Positions 1-8,662 are shown, counted from the first letter of the stretch. The stretch: DNA of 64,000 bases from Veillonella criceti (GCF_900460315.1 NZ_UHIO01000001.1:1254501-1318500), one strand, 5' to 3'. Numbers and translations are program-made. The notes: generated by a model not told the origin, from the sequence alone.

Positions 1-496
1 CTGTAGATGGTAACCAATGTAGTTTAACACTAAATATCATAATGAGTAAAAACCCCATCCAAAATGAAGGGATAGATATTCCTGACACAGCGGTAGCCAT
101 ACCTGTATAATCTTGCCACTTACCACGATTTCGGCCTGACCACACACCTAATAACACACCTGCTACAGTCCCCCATCCAAGGCTCAAAAATGTCAATTTT
201 AATGTATTGCCATAACGATACCCCACTTCTTCAGCTACCGGACGTTTTGTACGCAAAGAGGTTCCCAAATCCCCCTGTACTACACCAGTAATATATTTTA
301 AATATTGGGCCGTCACCGGTTCATCAAGCCCTAATTGAGCACGTACAGCCAATACATCTGCTTCAGTAGCTTGTTCACCAGCTACTAAACGAGCCGGATC
401 CCCTGGTATTAATCGTACAAAGAAAAATACGCAGGTCGTCACTAAAAATAAGGTCAACACCATACCCAGTAAGCGACGTGATGTATATTTAATCAT
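1..496 (-). CDS. Peptide/glutathione ABC transporter permease, GsiC/DppB type (partial, runs off left edge)
   Basis: Inner-membrane permease of a peptide-class ABC importer. About 165 N-terminal residues are visible of a family length near 305. The product opens MIKYTSRRLLGMVLTLFLVT, a first membrane helix, followed by the family motif FVRLIPGDPARL and then QLGLDEPVTAQYLKY and GDLGTSL, all typical of DppB/OppB/GsiC proteins. A second helix follows near residue 100. The ATG at 496 has the ribosome site AAGGAGAAGG just upstream. It lies about 140 bases downstream of the solute-binding protein gene on the same strand, so the two form one importer. The C-terminal half with the ATPase-contact loop is outside the window. 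Substrate (dipeptide, oligopeptide or glutathione) cannot be decided from this part. Confidence 0.9.
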   Translation of the reverse strand, partial: MIKYTSRRLLGMVLTLFLVTTCVFFFVRLIPGDPARLVAGEQATEADVLAVRAQLGLDEPVTAQYLKYITGVVQGDLGTSLRTKRPVAEEVGYRYGNTLKLTFLSLGWGTVAGVLLGVWSGRNRGKWQDYTGMATAVSGISIPSFWMGFLLIMIFSVKLHWLPST

Positions 497-571
497 AGGA
501 CCTTCTCCTTTCGAATAACAAACGTCCTTACACCTCTCTCTTTTTTAATAATTAGACCTTATAAACGAGTA

Positions 572-594
572 GACCACCAGCCGTACTGGTGGTC
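572..594 (-). terminator. Stem-loop between binding-protein and permease genes
   Basis: Perfect 9-bp stem (GACCACCAG / CTGGTGGTC) with a 5-base loop. On the minus strand the bases after it are not a clean U run, so it is more likely a partial terminator or an mRNA-stabilising hairpin. Such a hairpin would leave the binding protein more abundant than the permease. Confidence 0.45.
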
Positions 595-638
595 CTTCTC
601 TATTATATTTTCCCAAATACCCGATACACAGCTCCCTC

Positions 639-2270
639 TTATTCAGCCATGCGTGCCTTAGACATATTAATACCATTATCTGGATATAGACGAACATTTA
701 CGATTTTATTTGATGTAGCCCATGTAGCTGGTTCATTGGATACAGCAATCATCGGAATATCTTTCCAGAATAAGTCTTGAGCCTTAGCATATGCCTCTTT
801 ACGAACTTCATTATCAGATGTGGTTAGAGCTGCCTGAATATAAGAATCCATTTCAGGATTTTGGTAGTATGACAAATTATAATTAAGTGGTGGAATTGAT
901 TCCGATGCTAACAATGGACGAATACCCCAATCCGCATCCCCTGTAGATGGAGACCAACCAGCAATATATAAGTCATACTCAGCATCTTTCCCTTCACCTC
1001 TAAAACCTTGTACTTTTTGGTTAACAATAGCGCTTTCCATAGAAACAATCTCTACATTAATACCAATTTCAGCTAATTGTTGTTTGTAAAATTCAGCTTG
1101 TTTTAAACTAGACGTAGTATTAAAAATAAGTAGTTTTAAAGTTAACCCATTTTCATAACCCGCTTCTTTAAGAAGACTTTTTGCTTTTGTAACGTCATAA
1201 GGAACAGGATCATTTCCTTTGTAGAACTGTACATTAGGACCAATTACAGATGTTGCTACACTACCTAATCCATTCCGTACTACATTTAAAAAAGCTTGTT
1301 TATCAATACCATGAGCTATGGCTTGACGTACACGAATATCACTAAGTGTTGGTTTTTGTGTATTTATAAATAAATAACGAACTACGATACTTTCAATTTC
1401 TTCTGCTTTAATATTGGAATCTTCTTTAAGTGCCGCAAAACCTTCCGTTGGTACATCGAAGACCATCTGTGCATCACCGGATTGAAGCATAGCTACACGG
1501 CTAGCACTTTCAATAACAGGTTTAAAACTAATAGACTTAAATCCTGCATCAGCTTCAACAATGGCTTTGCCGCCAGAAACGTCTTTATTATAGCCCCACC
1601 ATTCCTTATTTAGTTCCAGCTTAATGTGATCTCCAGGTACCCATTCTACAAATTTATACTGCCCTGTACCTACAGGGTGTTTAGCCGTAACATCTACACC
1701 TTGTGCTAATTGCTTCGGACTCATCATAACCATAGCTGGATGTGCCATATTATTTACAAAAGCACCAAATGGCTTATTAAGAGTAAACTTAATAGTATAA
1801 TCATCTATTTTTTCAACCTTTTGAATAACGCCTGAAATAAAGTTAGTGCGTTTTAGGCCTAAACTCTTATCCACCCATTTATTTACATTGGCAATAGCTG
1901 CATCAGCATTCCAATCAGTGCCATCAGTAAACTTTACGCCTTTACGCAAAGTAAAGGTATATTCAGTAGCTTCCTTATTAGCTGTATAGCCAGTGGCTAG
2001 CATAGGCTTTAATTTCATATCATCTTCAAAACTATACAAACCGTCCATTACTAAACGTTGAATCCCACCAGAAAGAGTATCACTTGTATCCATCGGATCC
2101 ATAGTTGTAATGTCTACAGGAATAGCAGCTACTACATCCTTAGATTGCGATATGGATTTTCCCTCTGGAATAGTAGTTGCCCCTGAATTTGAATCACTAC
2201 CGCATCCCGCCATAAAAAGTGTAGCGACTAACAACAGACTACATAAGCTCATCCACTTAAATTTCTTCAT
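639..2270 (-). CDS. Peptide/glutathione ABC transporter substrate-binding lipoprotein (SBP_bac_5 family)
   Basis: Extracytoplasmic binding protein that delivers peptides (or glutathione) to the permease encoded next. The first 23 residues are a lipoprotein signal with the lipobox FMAGC, so the mature protein should be anchored through Cys23. The rest (543 aa in total, normal for family 5) carries DppA/GsiB-type motifs: PVDITTMDPMDTSDT near residue 55, YTFTLRKGVKFTDGTDW near 105, and VRQAIAHGIDKQAF near 320. The start is preceded by GGGGATGG. It sits 68 bases downstream of the DmpA peptidase gene and upstream of the permease, which suggests an uptake-plus-hydrolysis unit for peptides. Family assignment is firm; the exact ligand is not. 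Confidence 0.92.
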   Translation of the reverse strand: MKKFKWMSLCSLLLVATLFMAGCGSDSNSGATTIPEGKSISQSKDVVAAIPVDITTMDPMDTSDTLSGGIQRLVMDGLYSFEDDMKLKPMLATGYTANKEATEYTFTLRKGVKFTDGTDWNADAAIANVNKWVDKSLGLKRTNFISGVIQKVEKIDDYTIKFTLNKPFGAFVNNMAHPAMVMMSPKQLAQGVDVTAKHPVGTGQYKFVEWVPGDHIKLELNKEWWGYNKDVSGGKAIVEADAGFKSISFKPVIESASRVAMLQSGDAQMVFDVPTEGFAALKEDSNIKAEEIESIVVRYLFINTQKPTLSDIRVRQAIAHGIDKQAFLNVVRNGLGSVATSVIGPNVQFYKGNDPVPYDVTKAKSLLKEAGYENGLTLKLLIFNTTSSLKQAEFYKQQLAEIGINVEIVSMESAIVNQKVQGFRGEGKDAEYDLYIAGWSPSTGDADWGIRPLLASESIPPLNYNLSYYQNPEMDSYIQAALTTSDNEVRKEAYAKAQDLFWKDIPMIAVSNEPATWATSNKIVNVRLYPDNGINMSKARMAE

Positions 2271-2338
2271 GCTTTTCCATCCCCTTTACTCACAACCTAT
2301 AATCTAATCCTGACTACTAGACTACTAATATTCATTAC

Positions 2339-3508
2339 TTATATCTTGGCTATCAAATCCTCATACTGCTTAAGCACTTCATATAAGCTTTCATACTTAT
2401 AACCATCTTTGCTCGTTGCTGCTTCTGCAGCTACTAAAGAATTTAGAATCGCCTCATAAGTTGCCTCAGCCACCCCTAAAAAAGCAGGATTTAACGCACT
2501 ATCACGTATAATCTGTTGTGTATTAAATAAAGGCCCATCATAAGGCACACGATTTGCAGTAGTAAAGCCAATCATAACTTCACCACTGCCATGCCCTATA
2601 TAAGCACCAGTACGCATAATACCTACACCAGCTCGCTTTATAATACGTTTAAGTTGCCGATCATTAACAGGTAAATCCGTAGCCACAATTACAATAATAG
2701 AGCCTTGATCACTTTCACTATATGCAAACTCACCATATTTACACAAATCAGCATCAGCCTGAGACGTCTCAAGATTTTGACCTGCTTGAATGCGCTGATA
2801 TTGTTCGAGCCACCAACGCCCTAATGGTTTACCATTAAGAATAAAGTCTTTTGTAGCTCCAAAATTACTCTGCACTAGGACCCCAATAGTATATGACTGT
2901 TCACACTCTGAAGATGAGGTCCCTATTTTATTCTCAACTCCCCTCACCGTAATTATCCGTGAAGCAGAACCAATCCCTCCTTTAAAGCCAAAACAAATAG
3001 TACTACGTCCAGCTCCTACATCACCTTGAATAAAATCCTTGTTTGCCGTCTCAATTGCCTCCATAACTTCAGCATAACCAATGCAACGTTGCTGAATATC
3101 ATGTAATACACTATCATTACATTCCCCCACCACTGGATTGATAGAGCCTACAACAAGTCCCTCATTTTTAGATTGTCCAATAATGTACTCATTAAGAGCA
3201 TCACTAACTTTCCCTACATTCAATGTATTTGTTAAGGCAATAGGCGTTTCAAGAGTCCCCAATTCCTCAATTTGCATTAACCCAACACTCTTACCGAAGC
3301 CATTTTGCACAAAAGCAGCTGCTGTATATTTAGTAGTAAATGGATTCCCTTCACCTGGAATAACCACAGTCACACCAGTCCGAACCGTTCCTTCATTGAG
3401 TGTTTTATGACCTACCCTAACTCCAGCTACATCAGTAATAGAATTCCGAGCCCCTATTGGCAAGCAACCTAATGACACGGGAAAATCTCTAATCCTATGG
3501 TCTGACAC
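2339..3508 (-). CDS. P1 family peptidase, DmpA-type L-aminopeptidase/D-esterase
   Basis: Member of the DmpA/BapA (peptidase P1) group, Ntn-hydrolase-like enzymes that self-cleave and remove N-terminal residues from short peptides. Seen here: the opening RIRDFPVSLGCLPIGARNSI and ITDVAGVRVGH, the glycine-rich GDVGAGRSTICFGF and GGIGSASR segments around the expected autocleavage and nucleophile region, and GVGIMRTGAYIGHGSGE near the C-terminus. I start at the GTG at 3508 (389 aa) because a strong GGAGGT ribosome site lies 6 bases before it; the longer frame would have to translate through that site from an unsupported TTG. The same-strand neighbour downstream is a peptide-binding lipoprotein, so imported peptides may be its substrates. 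No signal peptide is visible, so a cytoplasmic location is likely. Confidence 0.88.
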   Translation of the reverse strand: MSDHRIRDFPVSLGCLPIGARNSITDVAGVRVGHKTLNEGTVRTGVTVVIPGEGNPFTTKYTAAAFVQNGFGKSVGLMQIEELGTLETPIALTNTLNVGKVSDALNEYIIGQSKNEGLVVGSINPVVGECNDSVLHDIQQRCIGYAEVMEAIETANKDFIQGDVGAGRSTICFGFKGGIGSASRIITVRGVENKIGTSSSECEQSYTIGVLVQSNFGATKDFILNGKPLGRWWLEQYQRIQAGQNLETSQADADLCKYGEFAYSESDQGSIIVIVATDLPVNDRQLKRIIKRAGVGIMRTGAYIGHGSGEVMIGFTTANRVPYDGPLFNTQQIIRDSALNPAFLGVAEATYEAILNSLVAAEAATSKDGYKYESLYEVLKQYEDLIAKI

Positions 3509-3547
3509 CAAACCACCTCCCTCCACCAACAATATACATTTGTATTT

Positions 3548-3767
3548 CTATACGATAACACAAAAACTATAGAATTACAATAAAATCAGCGTTTAACTCA
3601 ACATGTATACAGTATATCTTTTTATTTATAAATTCACATACTAAAATGCACCACAGATTGGCTTAATCTGTGGTGCATTACTTTATATCAGCTCCCACCC
3701 AATAACTATAAATTAGGTGAAACGCTGACTAAACTATACGAATACACTGTATCAAAACACTGTATCA
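3548..3767. repeat. Nested inverted and direct repeats, MITE-like
   Basis: An 8-base direct repeat CTATACGA (3548-3555 and 3734-3741) brackets an inverted pair TCAGCGTTT / AAACGCTGA (3586-3594, 3720-3728), which in turn brackets a perfect 15-bp hairpin (3645-3679). Just outside, ACACTGTATCA occurs twice with a 13-base period (3744-3754, 3757-3767). The arrangement resembles a small non-coding insertion with a target duplication, but AT-rich chance matches are possible. Confidence 0.35.
3645..3679. terminator. Perfect 15-bp stem-loop
   Basis: Arms AATGCACCACAGATT and its exact complement around the loop GGCTT. It lies downstream of the minus-strand gene ending at 3789 and could end that transcript, but no strong U tract follows on either strand. 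Confidence 0.5.
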
Positions 3768-3788
3768 ATATCTCTATTTAATTCTATT

Positions 3789-4409
3789 CTAATTTCTATA
3801 TCCTACTCGTTGTGCCAATTCTTCCATAACATCATGTACCATTGATAAATCCGCTACTTCTCCTCCATCAAAAGCTTCCACTTCAGATGTTTTTAAAGAA
3901 TTAGTATCATAGTAAACGCGACATTTACTATAATAAATTTTATCTGTATTTAAATCATACACCATATAACGTGTAAACGCATCGGAAGTATCCTCATTCA
4001 TAAAGCCATAACTCGCTAATTCTAACAATCCTTTTTCAACACAATTTGGCTGTACATATGACTTAAATGCTGAATTTACCAAACCTGTATACAACACATA
4101 ACGAGATACATCGGTAAAATTATTTTTAATATATGCTTTAAAATACGAAACCGGCAAATTAGCTTTCATCGCCAAAATAACTGGTAACGCTCGTTCTGAA
4201 ATTTGCTTTTTAGATTTTTCTTTAGTATCTTTTTGAAGTTTATCATCAATCTCTTCATTAGTTGAGTCAAGTTTGCCACGTAACAACTGTGCAATAATGT
4301 CTGAATTCACAACTTTAAGCTTATCACGACCATCGTAAACATGTGATTTATAATGGCCTAAATGCTTTCCTTGATCAGTGGCCCCAACGACATTCGACAT
4401 CATTGGCAT
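3789..4409 (-). CDS. Hypothetical secreted protein, main part of a frameshifted gene
   Basis: I do not recognise the family. The 206-residue frame starts MPMMSNVVGATDQGKHLGHY, has a lysine/glutamate-rich stretch (residues 38-72) and then a compact domain ending DVMEELAQRVGYRN. The first residues look like the end of a signal peptide (SNVVGA followed by TDQ) with no start region of their own. A well-placed ATG with a ribosome site lies upstream at 4474 in another frame and encodes the missing signal-peptide front end (see 4400-4474). So the frame drawn here is probably the mature part of an exported protein of about 228 residues, broken by a one-base loss. An internal start at 4409 is possible but has no good ribosome site. 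Confidence 0.6.
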   Translation of the reverse strand: MPMMSNVVGATDQGKHLGHYKSHVYDGRDKLKVVNSDIIAQLLRGKLDSTNEEIDDKLQKDTKEKSKKQISERALPVILAMKANLPVSYFKAYIKNNFTDVSRYVLYTGLVNSAFKSYVQPNCVEKGLLELASYGFMNEDTSDAFTRYMVYDLNTDKIYYSKCRVYYDTNSLKTSEVEAFDGGEVADLSMVHDVMEELAQRVGYRN

Positions 4410-4474
4410 AGCGCCAATACACTGAAAAGTCCTACCTCTAATAAAGTACCTTTAAAACGATTATTTATTTTCAT
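4400..4474 (-). pseudogene. Displaced 5' end (signal peptide) of the gene at 3789-4409
   Basis: ATG at 4474, with GAGGA 6-7 bases before it, opens a 24-codon frame MKINNRFKGTLLEVGLFSV followed by LALCQ and a TGA. It has the positively charged head and hydrophobic core of a signal peptide. The downstream frame begins within it and supplies the end of the signal and a plausible cleavage site. Adding one base near 4410-4418 would join both into one exported protein. Confidence 0.6.
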
Positions 4475-4650
4475 ATGTAATCCTCGCTTTCTAAGAAACT
4501 ATATCTATAATTCACAATATGCACATGAATTTTATATGTAATTCTTATAAATTATTGAAATATAGCCTAGTAACCGTACAAAATCTACTCATGAAAATCA
4601 GTACATACACAATCTGTCCATCATAAAATACACAATTTATACATCGTAAC

Positions 4651-5061
4651 TTACATGTTATCCTTTTTTAAAGTACGTTCTATAAAGGCCTTAACTTTTA
4701 TTTCAATTTTATGAATCGTATTCTTAAACTCTACTTCTGATGTTCCGGTAGGATCTTCCAAACCCCAGTCTTCTTTTTCACAAGAATAAGGTAATACGGG
4801 ACAACCTACATTACACCCCATAGTAACAATATAATCTACAGGCGGAATGTCATCTAATAATTTAGGATATTGAGACACCTCCATATCAATCCCATATAGT
4901 TCTTTTACATAAGCAACCGCATCAGCATTAATAGACGCTTTCAACGTTGTTCCTGCTGAATAGGCCTCTATACTCTCCCTAGAAAAATGTTTCATTAGCG
5001 CTTCGGCAATCTGACTTCGACAAGAATTATGAACACATACAAAGGCAACTTTTGGTTTCAT
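4651..5061 (-). CDS. arsC: Arsenate reductase, thioredoxin-coupled type
   Basis: Reduces As(V) to As(III), the form exported by the Acr3 pump encoded next to it. The low-molecular-weight phosphatase fold shows the CX5R loop at residues 9-15 (CVHNSCR) and the DP motif near the C-terminus (EDPTGTSEVEF). Redox cysteines follow in MGCNVGCP (residues 81-88) and SC at 93-94, as in the thioredoxin-dependent pI258 class; the spacing of the pair differs slightly from pI258. I start at the ATG at 5061 (136 aa) because a GAGGTG ribosome site lies just before it and overlaps the acr3 stop. Last gene of the ars operon, nearly fused to acr3. Confidence 0.93.
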   Translation of the reverse strand: MKPKVAFVCVHNSCRSQIAEALMKHFSRESIEAYSAGTTLKASINADAVAYVKELYGIDMEVSQYPKLLDDIPPVDYIVTMGCNVGCPVLPYSCEKEDWGLEDPTGTSEVEFKNTIHKIEIKVKAFIERTLKKDNM

Positions 5062-5069
5062 AAGACACC

Positions 5070-6104
5070 TCACTTAAATTTACTCTCTAAGCTATTTGCA
5101 ATTTTTACAAGCAATAGCATAACAGGTACTTCTACTAGCACTCCCACTACAGTCGCTAATGTAGCGCCTGAGGATAACCCAAATAGTGCAATAGCAACTG
5201 CCACTGACAATTCAAAAAAATTAGAGCTACCAATCATCGAACAAGGAGCGGCAATATTAAACGGCAGTTTAAAATAATAAGCAAGGCCCAGTGTAATCCC
5301 AAAAATGGCAAAGGTTTGAATAATAAGTGGAGTCGCTATTAACACGATGTCTAATGGCTGATTCAAAATTGTTTGCCCTTGAAACGTAAAAATAATAACC
5401 AAGGTTAACAATAAGCCAATCATAACATACGGATCAAATTTAGGAATAAATACATTTTCTAAATACGCAAACCCTCGAGTTCGTATTAAATACTGTCTAC
5501 TCAAATAACTAATTACTAGAGGCACTACAATAAATAAAACAACAGATAAAACCAACGTTTCCCAAGGAATTGAAATATTCCCCCGATTCAATAAAAAACT
5601 AACAATAGGAACATAAGCTAACAATATAATTAAATCATTTGTCGCTACTTGTACTAATGTATACGCTCCATCACCACGAGTCATTTTACTCCAAACAAAG
5701 ACCATTGCGGTACAAGGGGCCGCCCCCAATAACACAGCTCCAATTAAGTATTCCATAGCCCGTTCCGTTGTTAGAATGGATTCGTAAAAAACAAAGAAAA
5801 ATAGATATGCTATGGCATACATAGTAAACGGTTTAACTAACCAGTTAATAAACCAAGTTAAAAATAATCCTTTTGGATTTTTACCAATATTTTTAATGCT
5901 TGTGAAATCAATTTTGAGCATCATAGGATATATCATAATCCATAATAAAATGGTCGCCGGCAATGATACATTGTAAAACTCCCATTGCCCTAATAAGAGT
6001 GGCACACTAGGTATAAATTTACCAATCATTACGCCTAATACCATACAGACTAATACCCAGGTGGTTAAGTTTTTCTCAAAAAATGAAATATCCTCTGATT
6101 TCAT
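5070..6104 (-). CDS. acr3: Arsenite efflux transporter, ACR3 family
   Basis: Membrane carrier that expels arsenite (and perhaps antimonite). 344 residues with about ten hydrophobic helices. Family landmarks are visible: FIPSVPLLLGQWEF near residue 27, MIYPMMLKIDF near 57, the conserved cysteine segment GAAPCTAMVFVWS near 128, and GSSNFFELSVAVAIALFGL near 292, all typical of ACR3 rather than the unrelated ArsB. It lies between arsA and arsC, 26 bases after arsA. ArsA is best known as a partner of ArsB, but ArsA-Acr3 pairs occur, and this layout implies that ArsA energises Acr3 here. Confidence 0.94.
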   Translation of the reverse strand: MKSEDISFFEKNLTTWVLVCMVLGVMIGKFIPSVPLLLGQWEFYNVSLPATILLWIMIYPMMLKIDFTSIKNIGKNPKGLFLTWFINWLVKPFTMYAIAYLFFFVFYESILTTERAMEYLIGAVLLGAAPCTAMVFVWSKMTRGDGAYTLVQVATNDLIILLAYVPIVSFLLNRGNISIPWETLVLSVVLFIVVPLVISYLSRQYLIRTRGFAYLENVFIPKFDPYVMIGLLLTLVIIFTFQGQTILNQPLDIVLIATPLIIQTFAIFGITLGLAYYFKLPFNIAAPCSMIGSSNFFELSVAVAIALFGLSSGATLATVVGVLVEVPVMLLLVKIANSLESKFK

Positions 6105-6130
6105 TCTATACCTCCAAGTATCTCAACAAA

Positions 6131-7888
6131 TTATAACTTCTGTAAAACATCGCCTTTTATAGACGCCCCATGCCAAGGTAATACAACAATATGACCTGCT
6201 GCATATTGAGCCACTTTATTTAACCAATGAATTTCATTCTTGCCTTTATAAGCCAACAAATGATTTGTGCTCTTTGTTTTCCAGAAGGAATTATTTACAA
6301 TCCACCACTTAGTCTTTATATGTGCCCGTGCTAAATCATCAGCCAGTCGCTTAGCCTCAAAAACAGGGGTTGTTTCTGGTAATGTAACAATGACAACTTC
6401 TGTTTCTTCCCCTGTTAGCCTTGGTAAGATATTTTGAACTGATTTTGGAATATCTCCACTAGTTCTAGCCACTTCCCGATGATAGCTTAATGTCGAATCC
6501 AATAATAACAATGTATGTCCTGTTGGTGCTGTATCAATAACTACAATCTCATTATCAGCTCGTTCAACAATTTCTGCAAAAGCTCTAAAAACTGCAATTT
6601 CCTGCGTACAAGGGGATCGTAAATCTTCAGCAATATATGCTATATCATCCTCTGAAAGACCCTGCGCTTTAGCTTTAGCTAATACATCTTCTTGATAACG
6701 TTTCAATTCTGCTTGCTCATCAATATGACTTACCGTTAAATTTTTTGTACCTGAAACGACTTGTTCTAAATGCGCAGCAGGGTCAGTCGTCGTCACATGA
6801 ACGTTAAATCCTTTAACTACCAGCTTTAAAGCTATACTCGCAGCCATAGTCGTTTTACCAACGCCACCTTTACCCATAGTAAAAATAACTTTACGTTGAT
6901 TAGCTATAAAATCATTAACCATCGCATCAATCGTATGAATATCATTAAACTCAACAGATTCCTCTTTTTTACAATTAGAAAATGAAGTCTCACCACTTAA
7001 AAGCTTTCGTATACTGTCAATGCCAGAAACTGTGTATGCTTGCAATGGAATTATATAGGTATCTAAATCCTCTAATGAAGAGGCTTTCTGTACCATAGCA
7101 CGAACTTGTTTATTTTGAAACGCCTGTGATATATCGTCATCAGCATCTATTAATACACCATTAATTAACAAAATCTGATGCGTTACCCCCAACTCGGCTA
7201 GTTCATTAGCGGCACGGCTCACTTCTAATAAAGGGCTCTCTTCTGGTCTCGTCACTAACATTAAAGTAGTTCGCTTTGGATCTGCCAATACGCGAACAGC
7301 CTCTTCATACATAGCTCTTTTATCTCCCACTCCAGATAGCTGTCCTAAGCAGGAAGCGCCATGAGTGCTATTACTAATAAAATTAGACCAAGCAGACGGT
7401 AATTGCAACATGCGCAATGTATGCCCTGTTGGAGCCGTATCAAAAATAACATAATCATACTGACTGGCAATGTCTGTATTAGTAATAAAATTAGCAAATG
7501 CATTAAAAGCAGCAATTTCAACTGTACAAGAACCAGACAACTGCTCTTCCATATTCTTAATAGCGCTGTCAGGTAAAATGCCACGATAAGGGGCCACAAT
7601 ACTTTCACGGTATTCACTAGCTGCTTCAATAGGATCTAAATTAGCTACTGTCAATAAAGGAATTTCATCAATGATAGTCCCTTCATTGGCTAATGGTCGC
7701 TCAAAAATATCTTGCAAATTAGAAGCAGGATCCGTACTAATCAAATATACTTTATAACCATTATCAGCTAATCGTACAGCGGTAGCACAAGCAAGCGAGG
7801 TTTTACCGACGCCCCCTTTACCAGTAAAAAATAAGTATTTTGTTAACTCTATTTTTAAAACATCATAATCTAGGACTTTCTCATTCAT
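6131..7888 (-). CDS. arsA: Arsenical pump-driving ATPase, two-domain
   Basis: Cytoplasmic ATPase that drives arsenite export. 585 aa, the normal two-domain length. Both halves have a deviant Walker A loop GKGGVGKT (residues 23-30 and near 340) and the signature DTAPTGHTL (near 150 and 450). Cysteines in the equivalents of the metalloid site are present: SGSCTVEIAAF, HGASCLGQL and RSPCTQEIAVF match the Cys113/172/422 positions of the E. coli enzyme. It is preceded by arsD (31-base gap), its usual metallochaperone, and followed by acr3. No truncation or frameshift is seen. Confidence 0.96.
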   Translation of the reverse strand: MNEKVLDYDVLKIELTKYLFFTGKGGVGKTSLACATAVRLADNGYKVYLISTDPASNLQDIFERPLANEGTIIDEIPLLTVANLDPIEAASEYRESIVAPYRGILPDSAIKNMEEQLSGSCTVEIAAFNAFANFITNTDIASQYDYVIFDTAPTGHTLRMLQLPSAWSNFISNSTHGASCLGQLSGVGDKRAMYEEAVRVLADPKRTTLMLVTRPEESPLLEVSRAANELAELGVTHQILLINGVLIDADDDISQAFQNKQVRAMVQKASSLEDLDTYIIPLQAYTVSGIDSIRKLLSGETSFSNCKKEESVEFNDIHTIDAMVNDFIANQRKVIFTMGKGGVGKTTMAASIALKLVVKGFNVHVTTTDPAAHLEQVVSGTKNLTVSHIDEQAELKRYQEDVLAKAKAQGLSEDDIAYIAEDLRSPCTQEIAVFRAFAEIVERADNEIVVIDTAPTGHTLLLLDSTLSYHREVARTSGDIPKSVQNILPRLTGEETEVVIVTLPETTPVFEAKRLADDLARAHIKTKWWIVNNSFWKTKSTNHLLAYKGKNEIHWLNKVAQYAAGHIVVLPWHGASIKGDVLQKL

Positions 7889-7919
7889 AATTTTTACCCC
7901 TATATAAACAGTAACTCAA

Positions 7920-8279
7920 TTAACAACTTTCACAATCACAACAAGAACTTCCCATATTAGATGTAGCTTCTAAAGGCACATTAAATAATTGACTCAATTC
8001 ATCATTCGTCAAATAGCGTCCTTCAGCAATAATTTCACCATGCCAAATAGAAATTGGTAGCGCTGAAATTTCATGAGAATTCAACCAATCTTTAACTAGT
8101 TCATTATTAGCAAATTCCATCGGATGACTGGCTAAATTAAATCGTTTAACTATACAGCCCTTTTTAGCTAACTGATTAATGACCGTAGAAATCCTCAATA
8201 ACTCTGGATCTGTCGCCACACCACATACCCCTGTTTCACAACACATCGCTGGTTCATACATATAAAGAATCGTTTCCAT
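7920..8279 (-). CDS. arsD: Arsenite metallochaperone ArsD
   Basis: Hands As(III) to ArsA and has weak repressor activity in studied cases. 119 aa. The essential cysteine triad is present at residues 13, 14 and 19 (MCCETGVCG), one position off the E. coli numbering, and the family's C-terminal cysteine pairs occur in SSCCDCESC. The middle shows LPISIWHGEIIAEGRYLTNDEL, also typical. The ribosome site GGAAGGTGAG precedes the start. A perfect palindrome matching the arsR operator lies directly upstream at 8299-8320. Confidence 0.95.
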   Translation of the reverse strand: METILYMYEPAMCCETGVCGVATDPELLRISTVINQLAKKGCIVKRFNLASHPMEFANNELVKDWLNSHEISALPISIWHGEIIAEGRYLTNDELSQLFNVPLEATSNMGSSCCDCESC

Positions 8280-8298
8280 AGTCTCACCTTCCTTCTGT

Positions 8299-8320
8299 CA
8301 AATCAAAAAATTTTGATTTG
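8299..8320. promoter_or_regulatory. Second ArsR operator, upstream of arsD
   Basis: Palindrome with arms CAAATCAAAA and TTTTGATTTG around a 2-base centre, 22 bases in all. The outer eight bases of each arm are identical to those of the operator before arsR. Its position between arsR and arsD suggests internal repression of arsDA-acr3-arsC or a roadblock. Confidence 0.7.
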
Positions 8321-8357
8321 AAATCCATTTTTTTAGCCACCCTTAGGGGTGACTAAA

Positions 8358-8651
8358 TTATTGAATCATTGTAACTGCCATGAATAAATCAGCAATCTGT
8401 TGACGGCCTTCTGGTGAAATACGATAAAATGTCCATTTTCCTTCTGGCCTACCTAGCACTATCCCCGTCTCACTCAATATCTTCATATGATACGATAGAC
8501 CAGATTGTGTCAAATTAAGCTGTTCTAAAAGTACACAAGAACATTCTTCGCCATATTGTAACAACGCAAGAATTGCTAATCGTTTCTCATCACTAAAGGC
8601 TTTAAATATTTTAGCTGCGCTTGCTAAATCATTCGTGTCCGCTTTTGCCAT
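8358..8651 (-). CDS. arsR: ArsR-family arsenite-responsive repressor
   Basis: Winged-helix repressor released from DNA by As(III). 97 aa from the ATG at 8651. The metal site is the CxC at residues 37-39 (EECSCVLLE), matching the ELCVCDL site of classical ArsR. The recognition helix is LTQSGLSYHMKILSETGIV. An in-frame ATG at 8657 is also possible, but the ribosome site GAGG is only 2 bases from it and 8 bases from 8651. First gene of the ars operon. Its own operator overlaps the transcription start region, so autoregulation is expected. Confidence 0.94.
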   Translation of the reverse strand: MAKADTNDLASAAKIFKAFSDEKRLAILALLQYGEECSCVLLEQLNLTQSGLSYHMKILSETGIVLGRPEGKWTFYRISPEGRQQIADLFMAVTMIQ

Positions 8652-8662
8652 AGCCATTACCT

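Noticed and set aside
589-780. Plus-strand open frame over the 3' end of the binding-protein gene
   Set aside because: Shadow of a well-supported lipoprotein gene on the other strand; no ribosome site or recognisable product.
3506-3532. Longer start (TTG at 3532) for the DmpA-type peptidase
   Set aside because: Its first codons are the ribosome site of the GTG at 3508 and nothing precedes the TTG.
7345-7629. Hydrophobic minus-strand frame inside arsA
   Set aside because: Lies wholly inside the conserved first ATPase half in another frame; an artefact of that sequence.
8334-8353. Hairpin between arsR and arsD considered as a terminator
   Set aside because: On the coding strand it is followed by A residues, not U, so it cannot be an intrinsic terminator there.
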